A DNA stretch of 51,941 bases, taken from NCBI GenBank assembly GCA_015039315.1, contig WIDE01000066.1:27627-79567 (forward strand), read 5' to 3'. The DNA comes from Clavulina sp. PMI_390 (taxonomy: Eukaryota > Basidiomycota > Agaricomycetes > Cantharellales > Hydnaceae). Each line of letters begins with the position of its first letter. Within the stretch, counting starts at the first letter, position 1. Positions 1 to 12,200 of the stretch are shown here, one piece after another. Made by a program: the position numbers and the translations under genes. The notes beneath the pieces are model-generated. The model had not been told where the DNA came from. It did not search any database and was given only the letters and a program-made list of their open reading frames with translations.

Positions 1-708
1 CACCTTCTACGCGCTCCTCCCTCCCTCGCCTCCTTGACTATAATCAAACCAGCAAGCATCACGCTCTACTGTTCGCCAGCCCAACTAGCATCAGCCGATG
101 CCTGTTCTTCTCCACCGAGGGTATAACTCGTGTTGGTGCCGAGCAGTTCCTCGTTCCCACCAACAACCCAGCCAGCCCCCGACACTCGCCATCATCCATC
201 ATAGCGAAGGAGTGTTCTCACCACCTAAGCACCTTGATCCATCAACAACGGCGTACACCATCATCCAAAATGGAGAGCGAGCGGAACGCTATGAGGCGAC
301 ATTGACTCATCTCAAACCAGCTTCTGAACCATGCAGCTTAATAAATTCATAGCGGGGCCGAATGCTGGAAACATCGAGTCAGCTAGTTTTCAGGGATAGA
401 TGACACCTGGCTCCGAGCGAATAAATGCTTGCACGACGGGTCCGAGATTCGAGTCAAGAGTCAGATCCGGCAGCAGAGAATCGCGGGAGCGCATGGGTCA
501 TGTGTCGATAGTATCGGTAGTGTGATGAGAGGAGGAAATACAACTCATAGCATGGGGGAACAAGAAGTGCTGTTACGGAGAGAGATGGAACCACGACTGA
601 GCGGAAGGACCTCAACGACAGCTCTATGTGAGTGCCGAAGATGATGGAACAAAAGAAATAATGAAGAGAAGACAGGAAAGAGTAAAAACCACATGGGGGA
701 TGTAACGT
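1..708. other. No gene recognised (left edge)
   Basis: I see no exon with family resemblance on either strand. Short open frames exist, for example 98-352 on plus, but they have low-complexity composition and no recognisable motif. The stretch next to 709 must hold the 3' UTR and terminator of the L19 gene. The far left could be the UTR of a gene outside the window. Confidence 0.4.
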
Positions 709-1616
709 TTACTCGACATTGTCCTCGTGCTCCACAGCAATGATTGCAGCCCGCTTCTCCTGGACACGGTTGACACGACGTTCCCGAGCAGCCTGGATAA
801 AGGAGAATTTGGATGGGCAAAAGTGAGTGGGAGAACACACGCAAGAATCGGGAATAAAGTGAGGTTGGAGAGATGGCGCACCTTGTTCTTGATACGACGA
901 GCCTCCATCTGGTCGGAAAGGACCTTGGTACGGTTCTTCTCGGCCTTGGCCTTGTGGATGTACTCCATAAGGACACGCTTGTTTTTGAAGACGTTACCCT
1001 TGGATTTTTGGTACAGAGAGTGGTACCTATGGACGTCGTGAGAGCAAGAGCATGATCAGTTACCACCCTGCTCAACGGAAGAAAATGAAAGACATACAGG
1101 TGTCGGTCGATCTTGCCAGCTTCCCGGTACTTCCTCAGCAGTCTCCTCAAGACCCGCTGTCGTCGCATCCACAGAACCTTGCTCGGCATCCTGGCCTCGG
1201 CGGTACCCTTCCTCTTACCAGGGCCGGTGTGGCGACCCTTGCGCTTGGCAGCGAGGAGGTCCCGCGTGCGGGCGCGCGAGTGGATGGTGGTGGGCTTGGT
1301 GATGATGTGGCCATCCTTGAACAGCTTCTTGATGTGTTGGCGAGAGTTGGCATTGCCGATCTCAGCCTGCTCGGCGGGGTCGAGCCAGATTTTGCGCTTG
1401 CCGACACCGGCGACTAGATTCGGAGATCGAAAGGGTACGGATTGAGTGAGGCGAAACCAAAGAAAAAGGAGGTCATAGTCGTTGAGGGTAGGTTGGAAGA
1501 TGGGATGCACCGAGAGACAGGGTAAAAGGAATGAGCGATGATGATTATGGCGCTTAGATGATCGCAGAATAGAACGAACCGGCAGCAGCAAGACGTTTTT
1601 GGCCGCGCAAATTCAT
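709..1616 (-). CDS. RPL19: 60S ribosomal protein L19 (eL19), 4 exons
   Basis: Structural protein of the large cytosolic ribosomal subunit. Exons on minus are 1580-1616, 1098-1413, 882-1026 and 709-792. The phases join cleanly to a 193-residue protein, close to the normal eL19 length. It starts [15 protein letters not shown] and carries the eL19 hallmarks [46 protein letters not shown] and [11 protein letters not shown]. It ends in the basic and then acidic tail typical of fungi. The start was chosen at 1616 because the first exon encodes only 12 codons and the intron splits the Val codon before AGVGKRK. The long open frame running to 1591 reads through this first intron and is not the protein start. 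The gene is divergent from the F-box gene to its right. The family assignment is certain. Confidence 0.97.
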
Positions 1617-2270
1617 GATTAGGGTGGTCGGCGGCTAAGAGGATAGTGTTGGTGGGCAGAACAACGCACACGATGGCGAGGGACACACTCACAGAGTTGA
1701 AGGGGGACAGAGACTTACAGTTTGTGACACACTGTCACGTTCCCGGCACCTGCCTATCTGCTGGCGCCTAAATCCAGACACGCACACTCGTTCAGTTACC
1801 TATTCAGTCAATTCGATGGATTTCACACACACTCTCTGCGTTCTAGGTCTCATTAGCGGCCCCATCTCTCTGCCAAGGATCTCTGATCTGTCCCGAAGCG
1901 GCCTCGAATTGTCAATTGTCCCCGTTACCCCTTGTGCATTCCTTGGGCGAGCGAGCTGTGACACGACCTCCAACCTTCCCCTAGCTTTGGGCTATCGTAC
2001 ATACTCGTTCCTCCCTATCTCTCTCCCTACTCCTAGCAACATCGCCAAAGTGATCTTAATAAAGACGCAAATACCCGGGATACCTGTGCACGAGATCAAT
2101 CAGTCAGTCAACGATACGCTCCCCGCAAAATGGATTGATATATTGAGACGCACTGTCTATTACTTTCTCACCCAAGTTTAGCCCCCAACTCGCCAAGCCT
2201 CTGAGCCCATCGTCCGAAACGGCGAGAATTTCTTTATAGGATCGCCCTCCCCATCACACCGATCACTCGC
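1617..2270. promoter_or_regulatory. Divergent intergenic region, RPL19 / F-box gene
   Basis: A 654-bp stretch between the start codons of RPL19 (minus) and the F-box gene (plus). It must hold both 5' UTRs and promoters. It is rich in CT tracts (for example 2018-2036). A short inverted pair GTGACAC/GTGTCAC-like sits at about 1724-1740. No coding exon was recognised. Confidence 0.4.
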
Positions 2271-3849
2271 ATGGGAGCAGCCTGCGAATTTCAAAAGATC
2301 GCTGATTCTCTGAAGTATTTGCTATCCCAACCTCTCTGGCCACCGCTGAATGATACACCTGTCATCTTGCATGCTTCCCCTTCCGCGAAGCAAGCACAAA
2401 TCGATGCTCTCCAAGCAGGGATTGCAGAAGTGGATGCCACGGTCGCAGCTATCAGTTCAATGATGGAGATGTTGAGTGAGGTCCGGACATCCCTTGAACC
2501 ACGCAAGATTCGTCTCAAGACAGCCCTCAACCCTATATCAGGAATCCCTAACGAGATCCTCGTCTCCATCTTTCGCTTTGCGGTGGCGTCTGAAGGTGAT
2601 GACGGCTGGTACACGACCCTCGGTGTAAGCCAGGTGTGTTCCCGATGGCGAGCCGTTGCCCTCAGCTGCTCAATCCTATGGAGCTCTCTCTGCGTACCAC
2701 GTGCATCCCAAACCAGACACCTCATGCCCCTCTTCGCACATCGATCGCGGAACGCAAGACTTCGTATGATCTTTAGGTTCCCTCACGATGATTTCGTTAC
2801 AGTGCGCCATCTCTGGCCGCTCAACTCTGTCGAGATTACCCCAGACATTGGAAGGCAGATCTCGAGTATGACTTTCATTCATCTGCAGATCATGCCCGCT
2901 GTGGTTATGAGCACGAGCACTGCGCTCGCGATGTCGTTGGACTCGGTAACGGTCTTCGAAGGCCTTGAGAACAATGTGTACCCTTTGCCATGCTTGAGCC
3001 GAGCAAAACGTCTGTGCGTCCGTGACGCAACTTTACCGACGACTATCGTGCTTGACTCGCTCGAGGCGCTCGATTTCACATCATGGCACAATATGCGATT
3101 CAATCCTTCTCTTACCTATTGCCAGATGCCGCTCCTACGACGACTAGTGCTACGCGGAATGGGTCATTATTTTGGGGTTGGGGACGAAGGCCCTATTAGT
3201 CTTCCCCTACTACAGTCGCTGGTCATTGAAGAATGTCATCCGCTAATCATCAGCCGATTCGGTCCAATGGAGGTCCCTGTGCTTCACTCTATTACGATCG
3301 AGAACGTTCAGCCAGTACAGGACATCCCCCAGCAGCAAGATCAAGGTCAGCCTGGAGGCGTTGCGCGTACGCAACAAAGTATTCGATCTATGGTGCGTCA
3401 TATTTTTCGCTTGTAGGAGAACGATCGAGAATCTAATATACCTTGTCCTTCAGCTGCGACGGATGAGCGCACAGCTCCAGAGCCTTACTTTAGGTCTACC
3501 GGATCCCGAAGCTATCATCAACTCTATATCGTACGATGATGGACCTTACGCATCTCAGCTCCCGAGCTCGTTAAAGACGCTGGAGCTACGAGTGTTAGTG
3601 CTTGCCGAGCCTAAAATTGGGCAGGATGCTCAAGCAGTCGCACGACTCCAAAAGCTCCTTGAACCTCGTATCGTCTCTCGCTCTACTATGAATACGCCTA
3701 CCCCCGTGTCTGGCGCTCCTACCAGTCGTACCCAAATCCTCCATTCTGTCAAGCTCTCGAGGCGGCTCGTCGGTATACATGGCGAGTGGTATACCACCCA
3801 TGCGGGCCACTTTGAAACTGTCGATGATATCCCACCAAAGCTTAAATGA
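2271..3849 (+). CDS. F-box / leucine-rich protein, 2 exons
   Basis: Probable substrate adaptor of an SCF-type ubiquitin ligase; the substrate is unknown. Exons 2271-3392 and 3454-3849 join in phase 0 across a 61-nt intron (GTGCGT...CTTCAG) to give 505 residues. Residues about 1-85 include a helical stretch (AKQAQIDALQAGIAEVDATV) of the kind that precedes the box in Agaricomycete F-box proteins. The F-box-like segment is at about residues 88-140 (ISGIPNEILVSIFRFAV ... VSQVCSRWRAVALSCSILWSSL). The rest is weak leucine-rich repeat-like sequence. The intron position matches that of the F-box gene at 49930-51390, where exon 1 ends in a Met codon before a basic residue pair. No ubiquitin-pathway neighbour is present. 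The F-box call is from motif and layout; the function is inferred. Confidence 0.85.
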
Positions 3850-4401
3850 CACACCAAGAAGTCAATGTATGTAATGGTACGTTTGGTGATGCCGCATTCA
3901 GGCTAGGGCGAACCAGATTTCAGGGCGGCGAGCTACGCGCATCAGGGCCAATCTCGTCCATGGCGGATGTGGGAATAAAGGATCGCCACTCCGTAATCGA
4001 TGGAATATACGTGGCATATATCCATGCAAGTTCACCAGCACGTTGTTCAAGGATCACGCTTCTCCTCGCTTTTCTGGGCCACTGTAGGTAGGATACCAAC
4101 ATGAATAGCATTCGAGTTTATCGGATTTTTGTCAATAGGATTCAGCGGAAATTTCTGCTTTGATTCGTGATCCGTTATAGCGAATCGTTGAGCTTTGACA
4201 CGCTGCAGAAGTACTGACAGCCAAGAAAACAGGTTGTTATGAGCAAACAAATGATGCTGTAACCAAACACTACCGCCTAATCCTTAGCGCCAGCAACCAG
4301 CCTCCTTTTTCGGACTTTATCTTCCACTTTCACGCCTCTTCGCGGTTGAGACACGTGGAGCTCGCGCTTTTGGTAGCTCTGAAGCTAAGAGCAATAGGGC
4401 C
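3850..4401. other. Intergenic, nothing recognised
   Basis: A 552-bp gap between the F-box gene stop and the myosin-kinase start. Open frames here are short and unlike any family I know. It should contain the F-box 3' UTR and the myosin promoter. No strong promoter motif was seen. Confidence 0.35.
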
Positions 4402-7400
4402 ATGCCCGACGTATACCCTCCAGATACCAGAATATGGATACCCAATAACGATCTTGGATGGATTGGTGGCAAAGTGATGACTTCCACCGGAGAAGTCAAA
4501 GAAGGCGGCACTTATCAGCTTAAGATCGTCGATGACCAAGGAAAGGTACGTCTGGGTGCAGTACTCGTGTCAGTACGATGGGGCAACACTAATATATATA
4601 CTTTCCATAGGAGTCTGTTGTGCAGTCAAATGCACAGTCACGTCAAGGATCGACACCCCCACCCCCACTAAGAAACCCGCCTGAGTACGAGTCATCGGAT
4701 GACCTGGCAAACCTACACTATCTCAACGAACCCTCCGGTATGTTACCCGATCATCCGAAGATGAACAAATGCTCAACACTCTTTTGTGGCACATACCCCT
4801 CTTCCCCATCAAATAAATAGTGCTTTATGCGATCCAGCAACGCTATGCACAGAGACTGCTATACACATATTCTGGGCTCGCCCTCATCGCCGTCAACTCC
4901 TTCCAGCGAGTACCCATCTATGGTCCCGATTACGTGCAGAAGTACTCTGATCGGACTCGCGTCCCCTCTGCTCCGCCACCTCCCCCATCTTCTTTGTCCA
5001 CACTGGCAACCTCTGCTACATCTGACTCTTCTGCCACAATCTCTTCAACCTCTACTCTCCCTCCTCACATATTCGCCATAGCCGAAGATGCACGGCTCCA
5101 TATGCGGGCGAATGGAATTGGGCAAACAATCATTGTCTCAGGAGACAGTGGTGCCGGAAAAACCGAATCTGCCAAGCTCATCATGCGTTTTCTGGCGAGC
5201 AGGACGAGCGTTAGCCTCAAAAGGAGTACGGCTGCAGATGAGCTAGTGGATGATGCAGGAGAAATTGAGAGGCGAATGCTCGCCACAAATCCGATTTTGG
5301 AGGCGTTTGGTAATGCAAAGACGGTCCACAACGATAACTCTTCAAGGTTCGGGAAATATCTTCAAGTGAGTTGCTACCTTTACTTTACCTGCTATCAATC
5401 GTGTCATGCACTTCTTGGATTGACACGCCTCCTAATATTTTTGTTACTGAGAGATCCTCTTCGACAAAGATTCTCACATCGTCGGGGCCCAAATCCGGAC
5501 CTACCTCCTAGAACGATCTCGACTCGTCTTTCAGTCTGGCGTGGAACGTAATTTCCACATATTCTACCAACTATTTGCTGGACTCCCCTCTGCTGACCGC
5601 GAAGAGCTACAGCTCAACGACCCCACAGCCTTCTCCTACCTACGCCCGAACGAAGGAGTGAAAGAAGTCGTCCAAGCCGAGATGTCAGATGATCAACTGT
5701 TCGAGGCCACTGTCAAGGCGCTGTCAACTGTGCGGGTTGACACCACAACACAACACGCTATCTTCCGTCTACTAGCCGCTATTCTGCATCTTGGGAATAT
5801 CCGCGTAGCCGAGAAGCGAGGAAGTGCAGAAGTGGACGCCACCGACCCCGCCCTTCTGCTATCTTCCTCGTTACTAGGCATCGCCCCAGACGACCTGCGC
5901 AAATGGATGATCAAAAAGCAGATTTCTGCGCGCTCGGAACGCATCATCATGTCCCTGAACGCCGCCCAAGGCGCGAGTGTGCGAGATGGTATCGCCAAAT
6001 ACATTTACGCCAGGCTGTTCGAGTGGTTAATTGCCATTGTCAACGAGAGCTTGGCGGGAGAGGACGGCTTGGGCCCGTTGATGGCTGATTCTTTCATCGG
6101 GATTCTCGACATATACGGGTTCGAGTACTACACAGAGAGCGCTGGGAATAAGAATGGGAAGTCAACAGGACTGGTTAACTCGTTTGAGCAGTTCTGCATC
6201 AACTACGCTAACGAGCGGCTTCAACACGAGGTAACGTATTCTCGCCTTGAATAATGGTCCTGCCATCGAGGCACTGACGTTCTTGGTATGTCACATCAGT
6301 TCAACTCGCACGTTTTCAGGTTCGAGCAAGACGAATATGTCCGCGAGGGAATCAAGTGGTCATTTATCGACTTCCCCGATAACCAGCCATGTATTGACGC
6401 CATCGAGGGCCGGCTAGGCATCATTTCACTCCTTGACGAAGAATCCAAGCTCGCCTCAGGCTCAGATACATCCTTCCTGCGCAAGGTTGTTGCACAGCTA
6501 GCTACACCTGCGCATAAGAATGTCATCAAGCCTTCTCGCTTCGGTGGCTCTGGATTCATCATCGCGCATTACGCTGCGAACGTAACATACGAGTCGCAAG
6601 GCTTCATCGAGAAGAATCGGGACACTTTGCCCGAGGAGCACCTAGAGATGCTTGATACGACCTCAAACGATCTGCTTCGACAAATCCTCAATATCACTAT
6701 TAACCTTGCCTCTCCACGCCCACCTTCTAGACCTTTCTCCCCCGCACGCTCTGAATCAGACTTCGGAGGGTCGCCGACTACGCAGGGGTTTGATCGAGAT
6801 AACTCTCGTTCGATGGGCGTGCAGTCTGCTCTCAACGCATCTTCCCGGCCGACCACACCAAGCGGACATTCTGCGAATGAAAATGCTACTCGGGTGTCCT
6901 CTGACATCAATCACCTACCCTCCACTGCCCTTTCCACCCGTAAGCAGACCCTCGGCGCACTATTCAAGTTATCCCTCGCCAGCCTTATGGACACTATCGC
7001 GATGACGAACCCGCATTACGTGCGATGCATCAAACCAAACCGCGCGAAGAAGGCTTGGGAATTCGACTCAAAGCACGTATTGAGCCAGTTAAGAGCTTGT
7101 GGGATTCTGGAAACAGTTCGAATTAGCTGTTCTGGGTATCCGAGTCGATGGACCTACCAAGAGTTTGCCTCGCGGTAAGCTTTCTAGTCGCCATATTCTC
7201 TCGCATGGCTTCTAATCTATTCTATCCGACCGGCTTCTGCAGGTACTACATGATCATGCCCAGTGAGATCTGGACACCATGGCCTCCTCCTAAAGAGCTT
7301 TGCAGCCTCATCATCAAAGCCCACATTTCCGATCCCGCAAAATACCAGCTTGGCCTAACTAAGATCTTCTTCCGAGCAGGCACACTTTCCGCCATGGACG

Positions 7401-9001
7401 CTGCTCGCTCTGCCAAAATCGAATGGGTGCTTGCACTAGTGCGCCGTCACATGGTCCGGTACCGTGCTGTGCAGTGGTTCAAGAATGCGAAGGCGGCAAT
7501 ATTGAGGATACAACGGTGGTGGCGCAGACAACTTGCGTGGAAGGCGATCATGAAGTTGCAAGGAGAAGCGGCCATGTTAGCAAAACAACAAGCGCTGGCG
7601 AAGAAGAGGGCTCAAGCAGCTCCTCCCCCAAGTGCGAATGGACGTTCTGGTGCTGCGGAGGGCTCTCCTAATGGGAAAACAACACGTACGTCCGCTGGAG
7701 GTGTCCAAGATGTGTTGCTGACACTCTAACCCAGGTCCGCGTCCACCACGAGCAAAACCCCCTCCATTAGGGAAGGTTGGCTCGAAACACTACCATCCGA
7801 GAGTAAGCCAATTCTCGCAATCTCTGCCAGCAGCCATTCTGACGCGCCTTCTGGACTTCCTAGACGTCTTCAACCTTGAAGGACACGCTCGAGGAGCATT
7901 TCCTCGTGTGGCCCTCTGATAGCTTCCCTGATCTCATAGGCAGCACTATGGGCCCACGACAAGCGATAGACGTTCCACGCGACTCAATCACAATTCAGAC
8001 CAAGCCTTGGCCAACGTCAAATGGCACCTATACTGCGAAATTCCGTGGGATCTGGAATCTGCGAGCAATGGCGCTCAAGCAGCTGAAATCGGATCTGGAG
8101 CCAGAAGATATCGTCGCTGTAAGTTGCTACTCGTCCATTGTCTCCTTGATTAACAGAGCATCAGTTCACGCTTCTACACTTGACAGCGGTTCCATAAAGA
8201 GATTCAAGCATGGTCCAGACTGAAGCACAGCAACATCTCGCCGTTCATCGGGGTGTTCGTTGATGCTCAGCGATCCATTTTCCTTGTCGAACCTTGGTCG
8301 CTAAATGGAGATGTCATCCAGTACCTCCGTGCGATCAGACCATCAGCGGATCGAGTTGCGCTGTTGTCGCAGATTGCTAGGGGTCTTGCGTACCTGCACG
8401 AAGAGTCCGTCATCCATGGTGATCTACGGGGGGTGTGTGACCTAATATTCGGGTTCATGGCGTGTTCAATGCACTGACGGACAATTTGTAGACAAATATC
8501 GCTGTCAACGATCTAGGCGAGGCTGTTTTGAGTGACATTGGTGTCGCTCGCGTCGCCTTTGATGATTCGAACCCATCAGCAGTTGCAACCGGTCTCGTCA
8601 GGGCGAATGCCCTTCGATGGATGGCACCAGAGCTCCTGGACGCTCACGTCACCCCACGGCTTACGAAGGAGACTGATATCTACGCATTTAGCATGGTCGC
8701 TATAGAGGTTCGTTTGTGTACTATTCATTCTCAGCGCACTCGAGCTCAAAGCTGCTTGCCCTCTCAGCTGTACACCGGTAACATCCCGATGCCTACCATC
8801 AAGGAGATCAAGGTTCCCAACGAGGTGCTCTCCGGCACACGACCGGACCAACCGCCCATCATCACCGCCCCTTCAATCCAGATTAGCGAATCTCTCTGGG
8901 TTCTCGTGCAGAAGTGTTGGGTACGCGCGCCGGCCTCCCGTCCAACTGCACTTCAGATCAAGCACAAGCTGCTTGCCGAGCGCAGTACCAATAGGAAGTG
9001 A
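4402..9001 (+). CDS. Class-V-like myosin motor fused to a C-terminal TKL protein kinase, 11 exons
   Basis: Predicted actin-based motor whose tail is a protein kinase. Exons: 4402-4545, 4611-4737, 4821-5365, 5454-6230, 6300-7174, 7243-7685, 7735-7802, 7864-8118, 8187-8432, 8492-8707, 8768-9001. All ten junctions keep phase and give 1309 residues. The N-terminus (TRIWIPNNDLGWIGG; LLYTYSGLALIAVNSFQRV) is class-V-like. Motor motifs are the P-loop GDSGAGKTES at about residue 198, switch I NDNSSRFGK, switch II DIYGFE at about 489, FEQFCINYANERLQHE and HYVRCIKPN. One IQ motif (IQRWWRRQLAW) lies near 910, followed by a Pro-rich linker. Residues about 994-1309 are a TKL kinase: ALK lysine, HGDLRGTN loop near 1156, DIG in place of DFG, and RWMAPELL. 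The glycine loop is poor. There is no coiled coil, DIL or chitin-synthase tail. The alternative is two genes split near 7803-7863, but the splice there joins in phase and I see no stop-start pair. Confidence 0.8.
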
Positions 9002-9269
9002 CGGAGGAATACTGTATTCATGCTCTTCTTTCTCAGGACATCCATACTTTGGCACGCGCGTTCCAACTTGGTTTCTTTCCTCACCATCTTTATCACGATC
9101 ATAGGTCTAAGCATTTGTATTATTATAATGCACACTGGTGAACGGCTGATAATCAATGTATTGTGATGCAACAGCCAGAGCCAGCCATGGTATTGTCCGA
9201 ATCGCAGAGCAAGATAAGAAAAAAAATAGTACGGGGACCCTCATGATGGAGCGGTGGAAGCAGGTGGAG

Positions 9270-12200
9270 CTATCCCCGCAACAGTCTATGCAAACGAAAA
9301 ATGAAAACTCCATCAGCAACAATATCATATTGGGAGCTGAGGAAACGACTGACCCATTCCCCTGCGCGAATCCTCCATGTTTTCTTCTCTTTATACGCAA
9401 TCTCAGCCAACTTGCCCTCAACCGCCCCCTTTCGCAGCGCTCCCCCACTGTCCGTCGAACAACGCCCTTTGAACGCTTCGTACAGCTCGTTGACCAGCAC
9501 GGGTTTTGGTCGATCGCTACCCTCAATGGCACGTAGGAAGTCTGGATATGCGGATGCAGGGAGGTTGAACGGAGGAGCCGCCTTTGTTAATTTAGGCGGC
9601 GGGGGAGGAGCGACAGTGCTAGTTGAGGATGTAGATGTGGACGGTCCAATAGCAGTAGAGTCTGAGGAGGATGATGAAGCGAGAGGACGATGTGGTAATA
9701 AAGGAACAGCAAAGAGATCGGGCACTTGGTGAGCCGTGGAGGATGGATCTGGTGCTGGTTGGCGTTGCTGTTTCTGTGCGGTGACGAATGCTTGATACTC
9801 TTCATCAGCAGTAGAGACATAGGTGAAGGGATCAATCCCGCATGACGCATCTATGAACAGTATTCAGACATCAGCCAACGAGTCGAGAGAAAGAGGATTT
9901 CGAGGAATGCACCATTGAGCAGCTGAATACGGAACGCATGGAACGGCTCATATTCGCATTGGCCCATATCTTCTTCATAGCACGGACCCTTCACGAACGG
10001 AATAAGCGGCCCCGTAATGCGCTTCTTATTTGCACCCATCCCACCACCCTCAGCTTTCCGTTTCCCTTTTGCCGCATTCCCGGCACTCGTTGCCGCAGCA
10101 TTTGCTCTGAATAAGCTAGGCGACGGCGATCGCGAGTTGATGCTCTGAACCTCTTCCACTTCGTCATCAGGAACAAGGAACCCGTCATCGTCAGGGTCAT
10201 CATCATCCATGTCCTCGTTCGAGCCGCCATCCGAGAGCACGTCGTCCCCTGCCTCCTCCTCTTCTACCCAGTCCTCCCCACTATCATAGCTATAGTCGAA
10301 AACTGCGAGATCCTTAGCAAAGGGAGTTCGAGGACCGACGAATGCAGAGGTTTTGGTCCACGTTCCTATAGGGAGAAGTAAGTTTGCGTATCAGTAACTA
10401 CTATCAGAGAGTGAGAAGACGGGGTTATAGAGGCATACCATAGTACGGCGGCCGGTAGTTCTCGTGAAATTGCAAGAACTTTGCAGGCACATGCTTCCTA
10501 TCCTTAAGCAATCTCTGAACATCCCGAGTCCCAGTCTCATCGCCATTCACCTCAGCCTCATTCAGCTGCTGCATCAGCTTGCGCACCGAAACACTGCTTT
10601 CCGACTTGAGAACATGCTGTTGACCTCGTTTGGATGGAGATGCTGAGTGTGCGCGTGCTTTTGATGGGGATGCGTTGGAGGAGCTGGCGGAAGTATAGAG
10701 TGAAGATCGGATACGATTTGATGAAGGGACGCGGGAGAGAATTTGAGCGAGGGCAGCTACGATTGGATGAGAACATTAGGGTGGATTTTGCTGGCGAGCG
10801 GAGGAATAACGGACCTTTAGCATCATCGGGAATAGGTTCATTTGAGATGGAAGGTTCATCGGCTACTGGAGCTGGTTCGCTCATTTGCACATCACCATCA
10901 TCGTCCAGAACAATCACTTCAGCATTGGATGGTACAGCCGCTTTCGATGCATTGGAGCGGAAACGGTTGACGGGAGCCAGAGTAACATTCTTCCTCACAG
11001 CAAACGGACGGAATTGCTTCTCGAAGTCGGTCTCGGTGGATGAAGCAGGGGCTAAAAAGCGAATGAGTCTACGTTAGCATATTAGCCGTATGTAGAAAGC
11101 GCAACTTATACATACGAGGACGGGGTGCGTTTGTCTTAGAGGATGAAGCTTTGAAGAACGATGCCATGACGGCGGCAGACTTCTGTGTGTTGGCCTTCTT
11201 GGCTTGGAGAGCGGATTGTTTCGCAGTTGGAGTCTTGGGTTCTTTGGGTGGTTTGGGAGCTTTCGGGACTTTGGCCTCGGATTTGGGTGTTGAGGTGCTC
11301 GCGACAGGTGTGTCATCATCCTTTGGGTGGATCAGTGACGAGAAGCAGGCTCCCTGGAGTGAGGCGATGAACTCACCTTTGCTTTCGCCGCAGCTTTTGG
11401 CTTTGCGTCGCCCTTCTCCTTTTTCTTGAGCATCGCATCCCGTTCCTCTGGTGAGAGTGCATCAAGCGCGGACTTGAGATCGACTTTCGCCTGATAGTTA
11501 GAGGAAAAGAGATTAGAAACTATGATTCGCCCAGAGGTTTGGTCTACTACATTACCTGGATACGCTGTTCCAATCGTTCTCGGGGAAGGTCCTTATTCGC
11601 AACAGCATCCTGGACCAGCGAAAGGTCCTTGACTTCCCAGCGCCAGATGCACAATGCAGCGACTGCATCATCGACTCCATAGTTTCGGCGGTCGGCAATT
11701 TGGTTGATAGCTTTCTCGATACAGTCAAGAGAAAGCTTGTCCGAATCTGACGCTTCAGCTTCGGCAGTTGTGGGAGAAAGAGCTTTCTTGATTGCCTTGC
11801 AGAGGACGTTGAGTGATTTGTCGCTATAAATGAGCCGTGAGGGGGACATTGGGGACGAGACAATCCGTGAAACCACACGCACCTCTCATGTACGAGCTTC
11901 GCGATGACAGCGTGGTGCTCGGTAGGAATGACGCTTATCGGGGACGTTTGTGACTCGAGGAACTCTCCAAAAGCAACGAGGCCTGGAGATAGGAGAGAAA
12001 GGCGGGCGGTCAACCACACAAACGAGCCGACAAGCTGCCCGAAAATGACTGTAGACACACCTTTCATGTATGACATTCCGGTGGCCCAATCGATGGGTTT
12101 TTGCTTGAATGAGACCTTGGAGCCTTTCAGTTCGATCATAGTTGTCTTTTTGGCGTCTTTTGACGCGTCTCCTGATAATCGTGACGCGTCAAGTGTTAGC

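Noticed and set aside
545..1591. 348-residue open frame on minus as a novel gene
   Set aside because: It is the RPL19 exon 2 frame read through introns on both sides; only the KIWLDP...RHLY part is protein.
7243..9001. Kinase domain as a separate downstream gene
   Set aside because: No ATG lies before the TSSTLKDTLEE exon in its frame. The upstream exon joins in phase with short, well-formed introns. It is kept as one gene, with the test stated in the findings.
9107..9532. Open frames on both strands at the 3' end of the CAF-1 gene
   Set aside because: They are shadows of the last CAF-1 exon and its 3' UTR, with no family resemblance.
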